Positions 46,211 to 55,040 of a stretch of 64,000 bases of DNA are shown piece by piece. Made by a program: the position numbers and the translations under genes. The notes below the pieces were generated by a model. It saw nothing but the letters and a program-made list of their open reading frames with translations, made no database searches and was not told the DNA's origin. Each line of letters begins with the position of its first letter. The first letter of the stretch is position 1. The DNA is from Campylobacter concisus (GTDB lineage Bacteria > Campylobacterota > Campylobacteria > Campylobacterales > Campylobacteraceae). Location of the stretch: positions 1-64,000 of the forward strand of contig NZ_LVLC01000001.1 in the NCBI RefSeq assembly GCF_002092855.1, read 5' to 3'.

Positions 46211-47262
46211 AAGCTTTTAAATTTATATTTTTTGTGGCTATTTTTGCTCTAGAGCTAAGCGGCGCTGAAGTGAGCCTAAGAGCCAAGGTCTCGCAGATGA
46301 TAATGGTTGGCTTTAACGGAGCTAGCACAAAAGACGCTGCATTTCGTGCGATGCTAAGCGACGCTGGATATGAGAGGTTTGGCGGTGTGATGCTACTTGG
46401 TAGAAACGTCACTAGTAAAGCCCAGCTAAAAGCTAGCATAAAAGCTATCAAAGAGAAAAGTCCTAAAATTTTCATCGCTATCGATGAAGAGGGCGGCAAC
46501 GTAAGCCGTATGAAAGATAAGAGCTTTGATGGCCCATATCCTAGCGCATACGAGGTCGCAAGCACGCTTGATATCAAAAGCGCATACGATCTCTACTCAA
46601 AAATGGCTATAAATTTAAAGGAGTGTGGCATAAATTTAAATTTCGCCCCAGTGGTAGATATACACGACGAAAACTCGCCGATAATTGCTGCAAAGCAAAG
46701 GGCGTTTAGCGAGTATGCAAGCAAGGTAGTGATCTACGCTGATGCCTTTATGGACGCATTTAAAGAGCAGGGCATCCTAACGACACTTAAGCACTTTCCG
46801 GGACACGGCAGCTCAAAAGAGGACTCGCATAAAAATAAGAGCGAGGTCACGCTAAGCAAGGATGCGCTGCTACCATATAAAGACGCCATAAGCACTGGTA
46901 GAGCGCAGATCATCATGGTCGGACACCTTTTTGTAAAAGGTATCGACGAGGACAATCCAGCCACACTTTCTAAAAAAATAATAACCGATCTTTTGCGAAA
47001 TGAGCTTAAATTTAATGGCGTAGTCATAAGCGATGATATGCTAATGAAAGGCGTCGGCGACGAGACATTGACTCAAAAAGTGGTGAAATTTATAAACGCT
47101 GGTGGCGACATCTTGCTCTTTAGCGAGTTTAAGATAAATAACCAAAGAACGGCTGATCTTATCACTCAGATCATAATCGATGCTGTAAATGAGAAAAAAA
47201 TCAGCAAAGAGCGAATTGACGTTTCATATAAGAGGATAATGGCTCTAAAAGCGAAGCTTTAA
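46207..47262 (+). CDS. Exported GH3 beta-N-acetylhexosaminidase (NagZ-like)
   Basis: A 351-residue glycoside hydrolase family 3 enzyme. The NagZ block KHFPGHGSSKEDSHK (with the His acid/base loop), IAIDEEGGNVSRM and the nucleophile Asp in VVISDDMLMKG are present. It begins with a signal peptide (KAFKFIFFVAIFALELSGAEV), whereas enterobacterial NagZ is cytoplasmic, so it probably acts on muropeptides or glycans in the periplasm or outside. It overlaps gpsA by 4 bases. Confidence 0.9.
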   Translation: MKAFKFIFFVAIFALELSGAEVSLRAKVSQMIMVGFNGASTKDAAFRAMLSDAGYERFGGVMLLGRNVTSKAQLKASIKAIKEKSPKIFIAIDEEGGNVSRMKDKSFDGPYPSAYEVASTLDIKSAYDLYSKMAINLKECGINLNFAPVVDIHDENSPIIAAKQRAFSEYASKVVIYADAFMDAFKEQGILTTLKHFPGHGSSKEDSHKNKSEVTLSKDALLPYKDAISTGRAQIIMVGHLFVKGIDEDNPATLSKKIITDLLRNELKFNGVVISDDMLMKGVGDETLTQKVVKFINAGGDILLFSEFKINNQRTADLITQIIIDAVNEKKISKERIDVSYKRIMALKAKL

Positions 47263-47279
47263 ATTTGGCTTTTAGAAAG

Positions 47280-48470
47280 TTATGTTAGTAAATTTGCGTT
47301 ATTTTCGTCTTTTTCAAGATCAAAATATACAATTTTAAGCCGCATTTCATCGTCGTATTTAAAATCCATAGACTCTTGTTTTATGCCATCTATCTTTGGA
47401 TATATTAGATAGAGCTTATCGCACTCGTATTTTTTGCCGTAGGCATATAACTGGTATAGATCGGCTTGCGATATATCATCTCTTGATCTTATGATCTTCC
47501 ATTTTGTATCGGCTATAAATTTGCCTTCTAAAAATATATCAGGCCTTAGCCTAAAGCTTTTTGGGTTTTCTACGAGATGTTTTTCTGAGTGTTGTAATAT
47601 TGTGCCTGGAAAGCTTTTCTTTATAAAATTTCCAACATAGCTTTCAAAAAGCGCATTCATATCAAATAGCAAGGCAAGGGCTAGATCATCGCCCTTGTGC
47701 GGTGTAAATGAGTTGTTAAGCAAAAAGATCTTGCACCATAAAAGAGTTTGCTCGTAGTGCTTTACTTGGCGGTTTATGGCATAGTTGGCAAAGAAGTTTT
47801 TATAATCGCTACATGTCGAAACGTCATCAAATATAAACAAAAGCTCGCGTATTTTTTGTTGATTTTTACTGAAATTTGACTTTTTGTATAGAAATTTAAG
47901 CGTTGTTTTTATGATTTGATTTATCTTTATGTCGCTTAAAAATTCGCTGTATCCTACATAAAACCGTTCTTTGTGGATACTATTTCTTTTGATCTGCTCG
48001 TTTATATTGAGCTTTCCTTTTAGAAATTTTAGGTTATCTTCTAGCGTCACATAGTCGCTTTTTATCCCCTTTTTTACAAGAGCTTCAAGCTCGCACAAAA
48101 ACATAGAGATGAAAATTTCCAAAAGCGGTAAATTTTGTATTTTTAAACTGGCTAAATTTGAGCTTTTAAATGGGAAATTTTTTAACGTATTTAGCATTTT
48201 TATAAAAACCACTTTTGATCTTTCGGCGTCGTTTTTGTCTGCTATTTTTGGCAAAATCTCTATCGTTAAGCCACTTTTTGTTTGCAAAACGCCGACATAG
48301 TTTCTTGCCTGTATAAATTTTCCGCCAACCCCGCTTACTATCCTTAAAAAAGGCGCATTTTCATCGCTATTTTTAAGAATAAAATTTTCTATATCGTCAA
48401 AGTCTTTTTTGTATATATCGTGCTGATATATACGCTCGAACTCAGTTATCGTTATCTGGCTTTGTTGCAT
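47280..48470 (-). CDS. mcrC: McrC-like subunit of type IV restriction enzyme
   Basis: A 396-residue nuclease partner of McrB. The N-terminal DUF-like beta region (GKFIQARNYVGVLQTKSGLTIEILPKI) and the PD-(D/E)xK-type site RPDIFLEGKFIADTKWK (P310-D311, D321, K323) are visible. The complex cuts DNA carrying modified cytosines. Its start overlaps mcrB by 29 bases, and its stop is 17 bases from the convergent nagZ-like gene. Confidence 0.9.
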   Translation of the reverse strand: MQQSQITITEFERIYQHDIYKKDFDDIENFILKNSDENAPFLRIVSGVGGKFIQARNYVGVLQTKSGLTIEILPKIADKNDAERSKVVFIKMLNTLKNFPFKSSNLASLKIQNLPLLEIFISMFLCELEALVKKGIKSDYVTLEDNLKFLKGKLNINEQIKRNSIHKERFYVGYSEFLSDIKINQIIKTTLKFLYKKSNFSKNQQKIRELLFIFDDVSTCSDYKNFFANYAINRQVKHYEQTLLWCKIFLLNNSFTPHKGDDLALALLFDMNALFESYVGNFIKKSFPGTILQHSEKHLVENPKSFRLRPDIFLEGKFIADTKWKIIRSRDDISQADLYQLYAYGKKYECDKLYLIYPKIDGIKQESMDFKYDDEMRLKIVYFDLEKDENNANLLT

Positions 48471-50313
48471 TTTTATAAATTTCTATGTAGTTTTGCGGAT
48501 TGTTAAAAGCTTCGCTATTTATCTCGTATAAAATCTTATCGTCTATATAGTCGATTTTTCCTCTAAATAGTTTTTCAACTGCCATATTTCTCTTGATTTT
48601 AACAAGCTGTAAATTTTCATCTTTTTGACTATCGCCTAAAACCAGCCTAATCTTCTCCCAGTCGTCGTAAAAATATTCTTGTAGCAGCGGTAAAATTTTA
48701 TTTTTAAAGACATTTGCAAGCGTTTCCATGTCTGACACATTTATAAAATAAGCATGTCCTATCGTGTGGTCTCTGTCGTAAAGATATTCTATGCGTTCGT
48801 TTATCGTTTTTAGCATTTGTCCGATATCTATGCCAGCAACTTCTTTTAGATTATTGTATTCTGGCATCATCTCCACAAATTCAAACCTTCTTCTAAGCGC
48901 CGTATCCATAAGAGCTATGCTGCGATCTGCCGTATTCATCGTGCCTATTATGTATAAATTTGACGGCACTCCAAATTTCTCTTTTGAGTATGGCAACTCG
49001 ACCATTATCTCGTCATCTGCTCCGAGCCTTTTTGATGGCTCTATAAGAGTTATGAGCTCCCCAAAAATCTTAGATATATTTCCGCGGTTGATCTCGTCGA
49101 TGATTAATACTCGTTTTTTTGTTTTTATGCTTGATTTTTCCATATAGTATTCAACTAAATACGTGAACAAATTTGTATAACCATTTACTATATATTTTTC
49201 GAGTATTTCTGGATTTTTTTCTGCTGCACTCCTATTTTTAATATCTTCTATTGTAATAGACCCATTTTTTAATAATCTTACTAATTCTTCTATTAAATAG
49301 ATTGGGACAGGAATTTCTCCTTCTATATTTTTTTTCTTTAGTTTTATGAGTTCACTTCCAACATAAGAGATTGTATATCCTTCTATCGTATCTCCTACAT
49401 TAAAAATTGCATTTTTGCAAATATCTTTAAAAACTCCATTTGTTATTTTGTATTCTAATCCCTTATCTTGGTTAAAAATAGGTTTTATACCCTCAACAAA
49501 TTCCTCATATCCATAGCTTTGATGAAATGTTACGAATTTTATTTGTCCGCTTTCAATATACCTTTTAAATTTAGACATATCATCTGACGCATTGCCTTCT
49601 ATAATTTCTAGTGCTTTACGAACAACGTTATATGTTTTTCCAGTTCCAGGAGGACCGTATAAAATTTGATTAAGTGGATAAGTTAATTTCTTGTCATTGT
49701 CGGTCATTTTATATCCTTCATTATCACTATTGTTTTGTTGATTGCTTTCCGTATTTTTATAAAATTTCTCATATGCCAACCTATATACATTTGTTAGTGC
49801 TTTTAGTAAGCTTGTGTAGTCAAGAGTTGTAAAAGTATATATATTTTCTATGGTAAAGTATATATACTTTTCCCATGCAAGTTTATCAAGTTTGAAGCCA
49901 GATATATGTATCTTTTTGCATTCGGTTTCTAAAAACTCATATATTTTATCTTTTTGCCTTTTTTCTTCATTATTTATATTATCTTTGATTAGGTCAATAG
50001 ATATATAAAAACTAGCTGGCTCAGCCAAGACGGCAAAACAAATAATTAAATTTGTTTTATTTTCTATTCCATGGGGCTTGTATCTATTCCATATATACTC
50101 TGAAATATTTCCACTATTCTGCCATTTTCCATGATCTATAACTTTAAAGCCATTAAAAATATCATCAGAAAAAGTTATTAAATTTTTACGAAAGTTACTT
50201 AACTTATCATACGTTATTTTGTCGTCCGATCTATATTTTGTATTTTCGGCGTATCTATTTTTGTAAAAATCAAATCCATCCAAAATTTCATTTTTTAAAT
50301 TATCGCTTATCAT
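48442..50313 (-). CDS. mcrB: McrB-like GTPase subunit of type IV restriction enzyme
   Basis: A 623-residue AAA+ GTPase. Motor motifs are GPPGTGKT (220-227), DEINRG (406-411) and the McrB-specific MNTADRS (459-465). The first 200 residues form a variable target-recognition region that does not resemble the E. coli McrB DNA-binding domain (KVIDHGKWQNSGNISEYIWNRYKPHGIENKTNLIICFAVL...). That region and the insert around 300-395 are more AT-rich than the motor. With McrC it translocates along and cuts modified foreign DNA; the recognised modification is unknown. Confidence 0.9.
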   Translation of the reverse strand: MISDNLKNEILDGFDFYKNRYAENTKYRSDDKITYDKLSNFRKNLITFSDDIFNGFKVIDHGKWQNSGNISEYIWNRYKPHGIENKTNLIICFAVLAEPASFYISIDLIKDNINNEEKRQKDKIYEFLETECKKIHISGFKLDKLAWEKYIYFTIENIYTFTTLDYTSLLKALTNVYRLAYEKFYKNTESNQQNNSDNEGYKMTDNDKKLTYPLNQILYGPPGTGKTYNVVRKALEIIEGNASDDMSKFKRYIESGQIKFVTFHQSYGYEEFVEGIKPIFNQDKGLEYKITNGVFKDICKNAIFNVGDTIEGYTISYVGSELIKLKKKNIEGEIPVPIYLIEELVRLLKNGSITIEDIKNRSAAEKNPEILEKYIVNGYTNLFTYLVEYYMEKSSIKTKKRVLIIDEINRGNISKIFGELITLIEPSKRLGADDEIMVELPYSKEKFGVPSNLYIIGTMNTADRSIALMDTALRRRFEFVEMMPEYNNLKEVAGIDIGQMLKTINERIEYLYDRDHTIGHAYFINVSDMETLANVFKNKILPLLQEYFYDDWEKIRLVLGDSQKDENLQLVKIKRNMAVEKLFRGKIDYIDDKILYEINSEAFNNPQNYIEIYKNATKPDNDN

Positions 50314-50367
50314 ATTTCTATCCTTAGTTTTTATTATTTTATAACTTTAGGTCTTTTGAATATCTTT

Positions 50368-50820
50368 TTATAACCCATCAAATTCTTTTTTTAGTTGGTC
50401 TCTTAAGCTCTCAGCTCTATCTTCGCCGTTTTTGAAATTTATCTTTATAAAGCCATCTAGATCGTCCAAGATCGCAAAGAGCTCACTCTCCCAGCTTAAA
50501 TTTTCTTGCTTTGATAAAGTTTCCAGTTTTTCTCTTATTTGCTCTAAGGCATCTAATGCTTTATCTTTATCAGACTCGCTATTTAGCGCATCTTCAAATA
50601 AAATATCTTGCCTTAAGGCGTTTATTTTTTTAAATATTACATTGCAAAATTTTGGATATTTTTCAGCATTGCTTAAATTTTCTAAAACCTCTTGCGTAGC
50701 CTTTTGATAAGCTGGCACCGCTCCCTCTTCGTCGAGCTTTTTGGTTAGTTTTTGTATCTGAAAATATAAAATAAGCGCTGCAAAAAACCCAAGCAGCAAA
50801 TAAATCGTCACATTATTCAT
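50368..50820 (-). CDS. Small membrane-anchored helical protein
   Basis: A 150-residue protein with one N-terminal transmembrane helix (VTIYLLLGFFAALILYF) and a charged, helical cytoplasmic or periplasmic part rich in Lys/Glu heptads. No family is recognised. Its start overlaps the end of the adjacent RarD-like gene by 8 bases, so it is probably translated from the same mRNA. Confidence 0.7.
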   Translation of the reverse strand: MNNVTIYLLLGFFAALILYFQIQKLTKKLDEEGAVPAYQKATQEVLENLSNAEKYPKFCNVIFKKINALRQDILFEDALNSESDKDKALDALEQIREKLETLSKQENLSWESELFAILDDLDGFIKINFKNGEDRAESLRDQLKKEFDGL

Positions 50821-51690
50821 TTTTACTCCTTTTTCTAAATTTATCTATGCTAATTATCGCAAGTGCCAGCCAGATCATGCAAAACGAGATGACCTTGTAG
50901 CCGTCTAAATTTTCGCCGTAAATGAAGACCGCACAAAGGATCGCGATGGTTGGTGAGATGTATTGCAAGTAGCCGATCGTTGTTAAATTTATCCTTGTTG
51001 CCGCTGCGTTAAAAGCGACAAGTGGCACGATGGTTACGATGCTTGAGGCGATCATTAAAAGCGAGTCTTCATTTAGTCCAAAGTGGCTTTTACCTAAAAA
51101 TGCTATGTAAAAAACGTAAGCAAGTGCAAATGGGAACATAAAAAATGTTTCTATAAAAAGCCCGTTAAATGCGCTAATCTTTGCCATCTTTCTAACTGCT
51201 GCGTAAAATCCAAATGAAAGTGGCAAGATGATGGAAACTAATGGCAATCCGCCTTGGGCATAAATTTGTACGCTAATGGCTAAAACGACTATGCAAATGG
51301 CTAAAATTCCGCTTTTATTTAGCCTTTCTTTAAAGATGATAACACCAAGGAGCATGCTTATTAAGGGATTTATAAAATATCCTAAGCTTGTGTCTAAAAT
51401 TTTGCCATTGCTAACCGCATATACATAAACGCCCCAGTTTGTGGTGATAAATATGCCACTCAAAAATAGGATTTTTAGCGAACGAATATCTTTAAGTAAA
51501 GTAAAAATTTCACCCATTTTGCCACTAAAATAAAGCACTCCAGCCATTAAGAAAAATGACCAAATGACTCTGTGGGCTAAAATTTCATAAGCATCGACAT
51601 CTTTGCTAAAGAGGTTGAAATAAACCGCCAAAAACCCCCACATAAAAAAGGCGCTAAGCGCGAGAATAACGCCTTTTTGGCTCTCATTTA
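50813..51690 (-). pseudogene. RarD-like EamA transporter with a probable frameshift near its start
   Basis: A ten-TM drug/metabolite transporter of the RarD type (YEILAHRVIWSFFLM, NWGVYVYAVSNGKILDTSLGYFINPLISMLLG). The first ATG in frame is at 51643 (276 residues), but homologous sequence continues upstream as KGVILALSAFFMWGFLAVYF, in a frame with no start codon. An ATG at about 51690 overlaps the upstream stop as ATGA and would read MRAKK, then join this frame if the A5 run (51674-51678) had six A's. It is probably a one-base deletion, natural or a sequencing error. A protein from 51643 would lack half of TM1. Confidence 0.65.
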
Positions 51691-52571
51691 GTCTTGGTAT
51701 TTTTGTCGCCTTTTATAGAATTTATACTATCTATCATCAAAAGTGTGACCGAGATGGCTAGGCAGATCATTAAAAAGTATGAGCTTTTCTCCAGTCTCTC
51801 GCCGATAGCAAATGAGACAAAAAGCATCATTATAGGCTCAAAATATGTAAGCAAACCTAGTACATTTATCGGCACGAGCGTGCTTGAGAGGATCTGGGCG
51901 ATGAGGGCTATGCCGCTGATAGCACCAAGCAAGATGAGCAGATAGTAGATGTTTGGATTTTGGCTCATCACGTAGTTCATATCGGCTGTGAGCGCAAAAT
52001 AAAATGAGAATAAAAACATAAAAATTATCTCTATAACAAAGCTTGAGAAATTTGCAAGGTTGTAGTACTTTCTAATGGCAAAATAGACTGGATAAAGGCA
52101 AAAAACTACAGCGCTCTCCCACGAGATGCCGCCGCTTAGTATAGCTGTGCTAAAGACGCCAAGGGCTGCAAAAAATATCGAGGCTAGCTTTGTTTTAGAG
52201 AGGTGCTCTTTAAAAAATATCCGTCCAAAAAGGACCATGACTATTGGCATGATGAGGTAGCCGATAGAGACTTTTAGCGCTGATCCGTTGCTTGGAGCCC
52301 AGAGATAGAGCCACATCTGAAATGAGACAATGAGCGAGGTAGCAAGCAAAACTAGTAAAATTTTAGGTTTTAGCTTTATTTTTAGAAGTAAAAATTTGAA
52401 ATTTCGCTGCTGTTTTAACAAAAAAATGGCGGCGATGACAAAAGGCATGGCAAAGATCATGCGGTATCCAATAAGAGCTTGTGTGCTGATGGGGTTCATG
52501 AGCACTGACATGTAGTAAATGCAGTTAAATAAAACTGATGCCAAAAGCGAATAAAAAATGCCTTTTATCAT
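51684..52571 (-). CDS. RarD-like EamA/DMT transporter
   Basis: A 295-residue ten-TM permease related to the following gene (LWAPSNGSALKVSIGYLIMPIVMVLFGRIFFKEHLSKTKLAS; VPINVLGLLTYFEPIMMLFVSFAIGERL). The two are tandem paralogues. The substrate is unknown; RarD-like proteins export small metabolites or drugs. Its stop codon overlaps the presumed original start of the second gene (ATGA). Confidence 0.85.
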   Translation of the reverse strand: MIKGIFYSLLASVLFNCIYYMSVLMNPISTQALIGYRMIFAMPFVIAAIFLLKQQRNFKFLLLKIKLKPKILLVLLATSLIVSFQMWLYLWAPSNGSALKVSIGYLIMPIVMVLFGRIFFKEHLSKTKLASIFFAALGVFSTAILSGGISWESAVVFCLYPVYFAIRKYYNLANFSSFVIEIIFMFLFSFYFALTADMNYVMSQNPNIYYLLILLGAISGIALIAQILSSTLVPINVLGLLTYFEPIMMLFVSFAIGERLEKSSYFLMICLAISVTLLMIDSINSIKGDKNTKTK

Positions 52572-52673
52572 GAAAAAAATCTTCTCTTTTTTTGGGTAAA
52601 TTTAAAGTAGCGATTGTATGCAAAATATCTTTAATAGCCCATTAATGGCTTTTATTTTTTAAGTTTTGCGTGA

Positions 52674-52679
52674 TATAAT
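52674..52679 (+). promoter_or_regulatory. -10 box (TATAAT) for aroG
   Basis: Perfect TATAAT 37 bases upstream of the aroG start, with TTTTGCGTGA just before it. Confidence 0.6.
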
Positions 52680-52716
52680 CAGCGTCTAATTTAAGGCAAA
52701 AAAGATAGGAAAATAA

Positions 52717-54057
52717 ATGACTTGGAACCGCGATAGCTGGAGAGAATTTAATATCTTGCAACAACCAAATTATCCAGATTTAAAAGAGCTTAAAGAGGTC
52801 GAAGAAAAATTAAAAGGACTTCCTCCTTTGGTCTTTGCTGGCGAGGCTAGAAGTTTAAAAGAAGAACTTGCAAAAGTTTGCAATGGCGAGGCATTTTTGC
52901 TTCAAGGTGGCGACTGCGCTGAGAGTTTTACAAATTTTAATGCAAATAACATCAGAGATATGTTTAAGGTTTTACTTCAAATGGCGATAGTTTTAACCTT
53001 TGCTGGTGGCTATCCTGTGGTCAAAGTGGGCCGCGTAGCAGGGCAGTTTGCAAAGCCTAGAAGTAGCGATTTTGAGGAGGTAAATGGCGTTAAGCTTCCA
53101 AGCTATAGAGGCGACATCATAAATGGCTTTGAATTTGACGAAAAGGCAAGAGTGCCTGATCCAAAACGTATGATAGAGGCGTATTATCAAAGCGCATCTA
53201 CGATGAACTTACTTAGAGCCTTTTCAAGAGGTGGTTTGGCCGACCTTCATCAAGTGCATAAGTGGAATTTAGGCTTTGTTAAAAAGCCAGAGATCGGCGA
53301 GAAATACGCAAAACTAGCTGATGAACTAACAAAGACGCTTTCATTTATGGCAGCTTGTGGCATCACTTCAGCAAATACGCCAGTCATAAATCAAACCGCG
53401 GTTTATACATCTCACGAGGCACTTTTACTCCCTTACGAAGAGGCGCTAACTAGGGTTGATAGTCTTAGCGGTGAGTGGTATGATTGCTCGGCTCATATGC
53501 TTTGGATAGGTGAAAGGACGCGTGGTACAAATGATGCTCACGTACATTTTTTAAGTGGTGTGAAAAATCCTATCGGTGTAAAGATCGGACCAAGTGCAAA
53601 GGCTGAAGATGTCGTCGCACTTGCAAATAAACTAAATCCAGAAAATGAAGCTGGCAGACTAAATGTGATAATCAGAATGGGCGCTGACAAGATAGGCGAA
53701 AATTTACCAAAAATTTTAAGAGAGCTAAAGCGAGAAGGACTAAATATCGTTTATAGTATTGATCCAATGCATGGCAATACTGTAAAAACATCAAATAACT
53801 ATAAAACCAGAGAATTTGACAAGATAATAAGCGAAGTTAGAAGCTTTTTTGAAATTCACAAAGCTGAGGGCACAAGGGCTGGCGGCGTACATCTTGAGAT
53901 GACAGGTCAAGACGTGACAGAGTGCACTGGTGGGGCATTAAATATCACTGAAAGTTCGCTTGAGCAAAGATATGAAACACAATGTGATCCAAGGTTAAAT
54001 GCTGATCAGGCACTTGAGCTTGCATTTTTGATGGCTGATCTAGTTAAAAAAGCTTAG
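52717..54057 (+). CDS. aroG: DAHP synthase, class II
   Basis: A 446-residue plant-type (class II) 3-deoxy-D-arabino-heptulosonate-7-phosphate synthase, first enzyme of the shikimate pathway. Diagnostic blocks: [64 protein letters not shown] and [18 protein letters not shown] (metal ligands). AGGAAA precedes the ATG. Confidence 0.96.
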   Translation: MTWNRDSWREFNILQQPNYPDLKELKEVEEKLKGLPPLVFAGEARSLKEELAKVCNGEAFLLQGGDCAESFTNFNANNIRDMFKVLLQMAIVLTFAGGYPVVKVGRVAGQFAKPRSSDFEEVNGVKLPSYRGDIINGFEFDEKARVPDPKRMIEAYYQSASTMNLLRAFSRGGLADLHQVHKWNLGFVKKPEIGEKYAKLADELTKTLSFMAACGITSANTPVINQTAVYTSHEALLLPYEEALTRVDSLSGEWYDCSAHMLWIGERTRGTNDAHVHFLSGVKNPIGVKIGPSAKAEDVVALANKLNPENEAGRLNVIIRMGADKIGENLPKILRELKREGLNIVYSIDPMHGNTVKTSNNYKTREFDKIISEVRSFFEIHKAEGTRAGGVHLEMTGQDVTECTGGALNITESSLEQRYETQCDPRLNADQALELAFLMADLVKKA

Positions 54058-54081
54058 AATTTATAAAATTTGGAGAAAAAG

Positions 54082-55038
54082 ATGGTAAATGTTTATGATC
54101 TAATTGTTGTTGGTGGCGGACCCTGTGGAATTGCTAGCGTAGTTGAGGCAAAAAGAAATGGTTTAAACAACGTTTTGCTTCTTGAAAAAGGCGATAATCA
54201 CAGCCAAACGATAAGAAAATTTTATAAAGATAATAAACGCGTAGATAAAGAGTATAAAGGGCAAGATAGTACGATACATGGTGTAGTTTCATTTGAGGAT
54301 GGCACGAAAGAGAGTACGCTTGATTATTTTGATAAGCTGCTTGATACTGAAAAGATTGAAGCTTTTTTTAACTCTGAAGTAGAGAGCGTAAAAAAAGATG
54401 GAGAAATTTTTAAAGTAACTACCTCAAAAGCCGTCTATGAAGCTAAAAATGTGATGATATCAATTGGCAAAATGGGACGACCAAATAAGCCTGATTATAA
54501 AATCCCACCTTCACTAAACTCAGTTGTAAATTTTAACCTCGATAGCTGTACAAACGGCGAAAAGGTGCTTGTTGTAGGTGGCGGAAACTCAGCAGTTGAG
54601 TATGCGATCGAGCTTTGCCAATACAATAAAACCACAATCGCTTATAGAAAAGATAATTTTAGCCGCGTAAATGAGACAAATTTAAGCGCACTTTGGGAGT
54701 TAGAAAAGCACGGCAAGATAAAAGTTAGGCTAAATCACGATATAAAAGAGATAGATAACGAATCAGGCAAAGTTAGAGTGCATTACGAAAATGGTAAAAT
54801 TCGCGTTTATGACAGAGTTGTCTATGCAATAGGCGGCTCAAGTCCGGTTGATTTTTTACAAAAATGTCAGATAAAAATCGATGAAAAAGGCACTCCAATA
54901 GTTGATAGTAACTACCAAAGTAGCGTGCCAGGACTTTATGTGGGCGGTGACATCGTGCTAAAAAATGGCGGCTCAATAGTCGTTGCTCTAAATCACGCTC
55001 ATCACGTCATAAAAGACATTTTAAAGGGCAAGGCATAA
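54082..55038 (+). CDS. YpdA-like FAD/NAD(P)-dependent oxidoreductase
   Basis: About 318 residues from the ATG at 54082, with GGAG upstream; a TTG at 54070 is less likely. Two dinucleotide folds are clear: FAD site VVGGGPCGIASVVEAKRNG near the N terminus and NADPH site VLVVGGGNSAVEYAIEL mid-protein, then YVGGDI at the C terminus. The CxxC of thioredoxin reductase is absent, as in YpdA (bacillithiol disulfide reductase) relatives. Campylobacter is not known to make bacillithiol, so the substrate is uncertain. Confidence 0.8.
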   Translation: MVNVYDLIVVGGGPCGIASVVEAKRNGLNNVLLLEKGDNHSQTIRKFYKDNKRVDKEYKGQDSTIHGVVSFEDGTKESTLDYFDKLLDTEKIEAFFNSEVESVKKDGEIFKVTTSKAVYEAKNVMISIGKMGRPNKPDYKIPPSLNSVVNFNLDSCTNGEKVLVVGGGNSAVEYAIELCQYNKTTIAYRKDNFSRVNETNLSALWELEKHGKIKVRLNHDIKEIDNESGKVRVHYENGKIRVYDRVVYAIGGSSPVDFLQKCQIKIDEKGTPIVDSNYQSSVPGLYVGGDIVLKNGGSIVVALNHAHHVIKDILKGKA

Positions 55039-55040
55039 GC

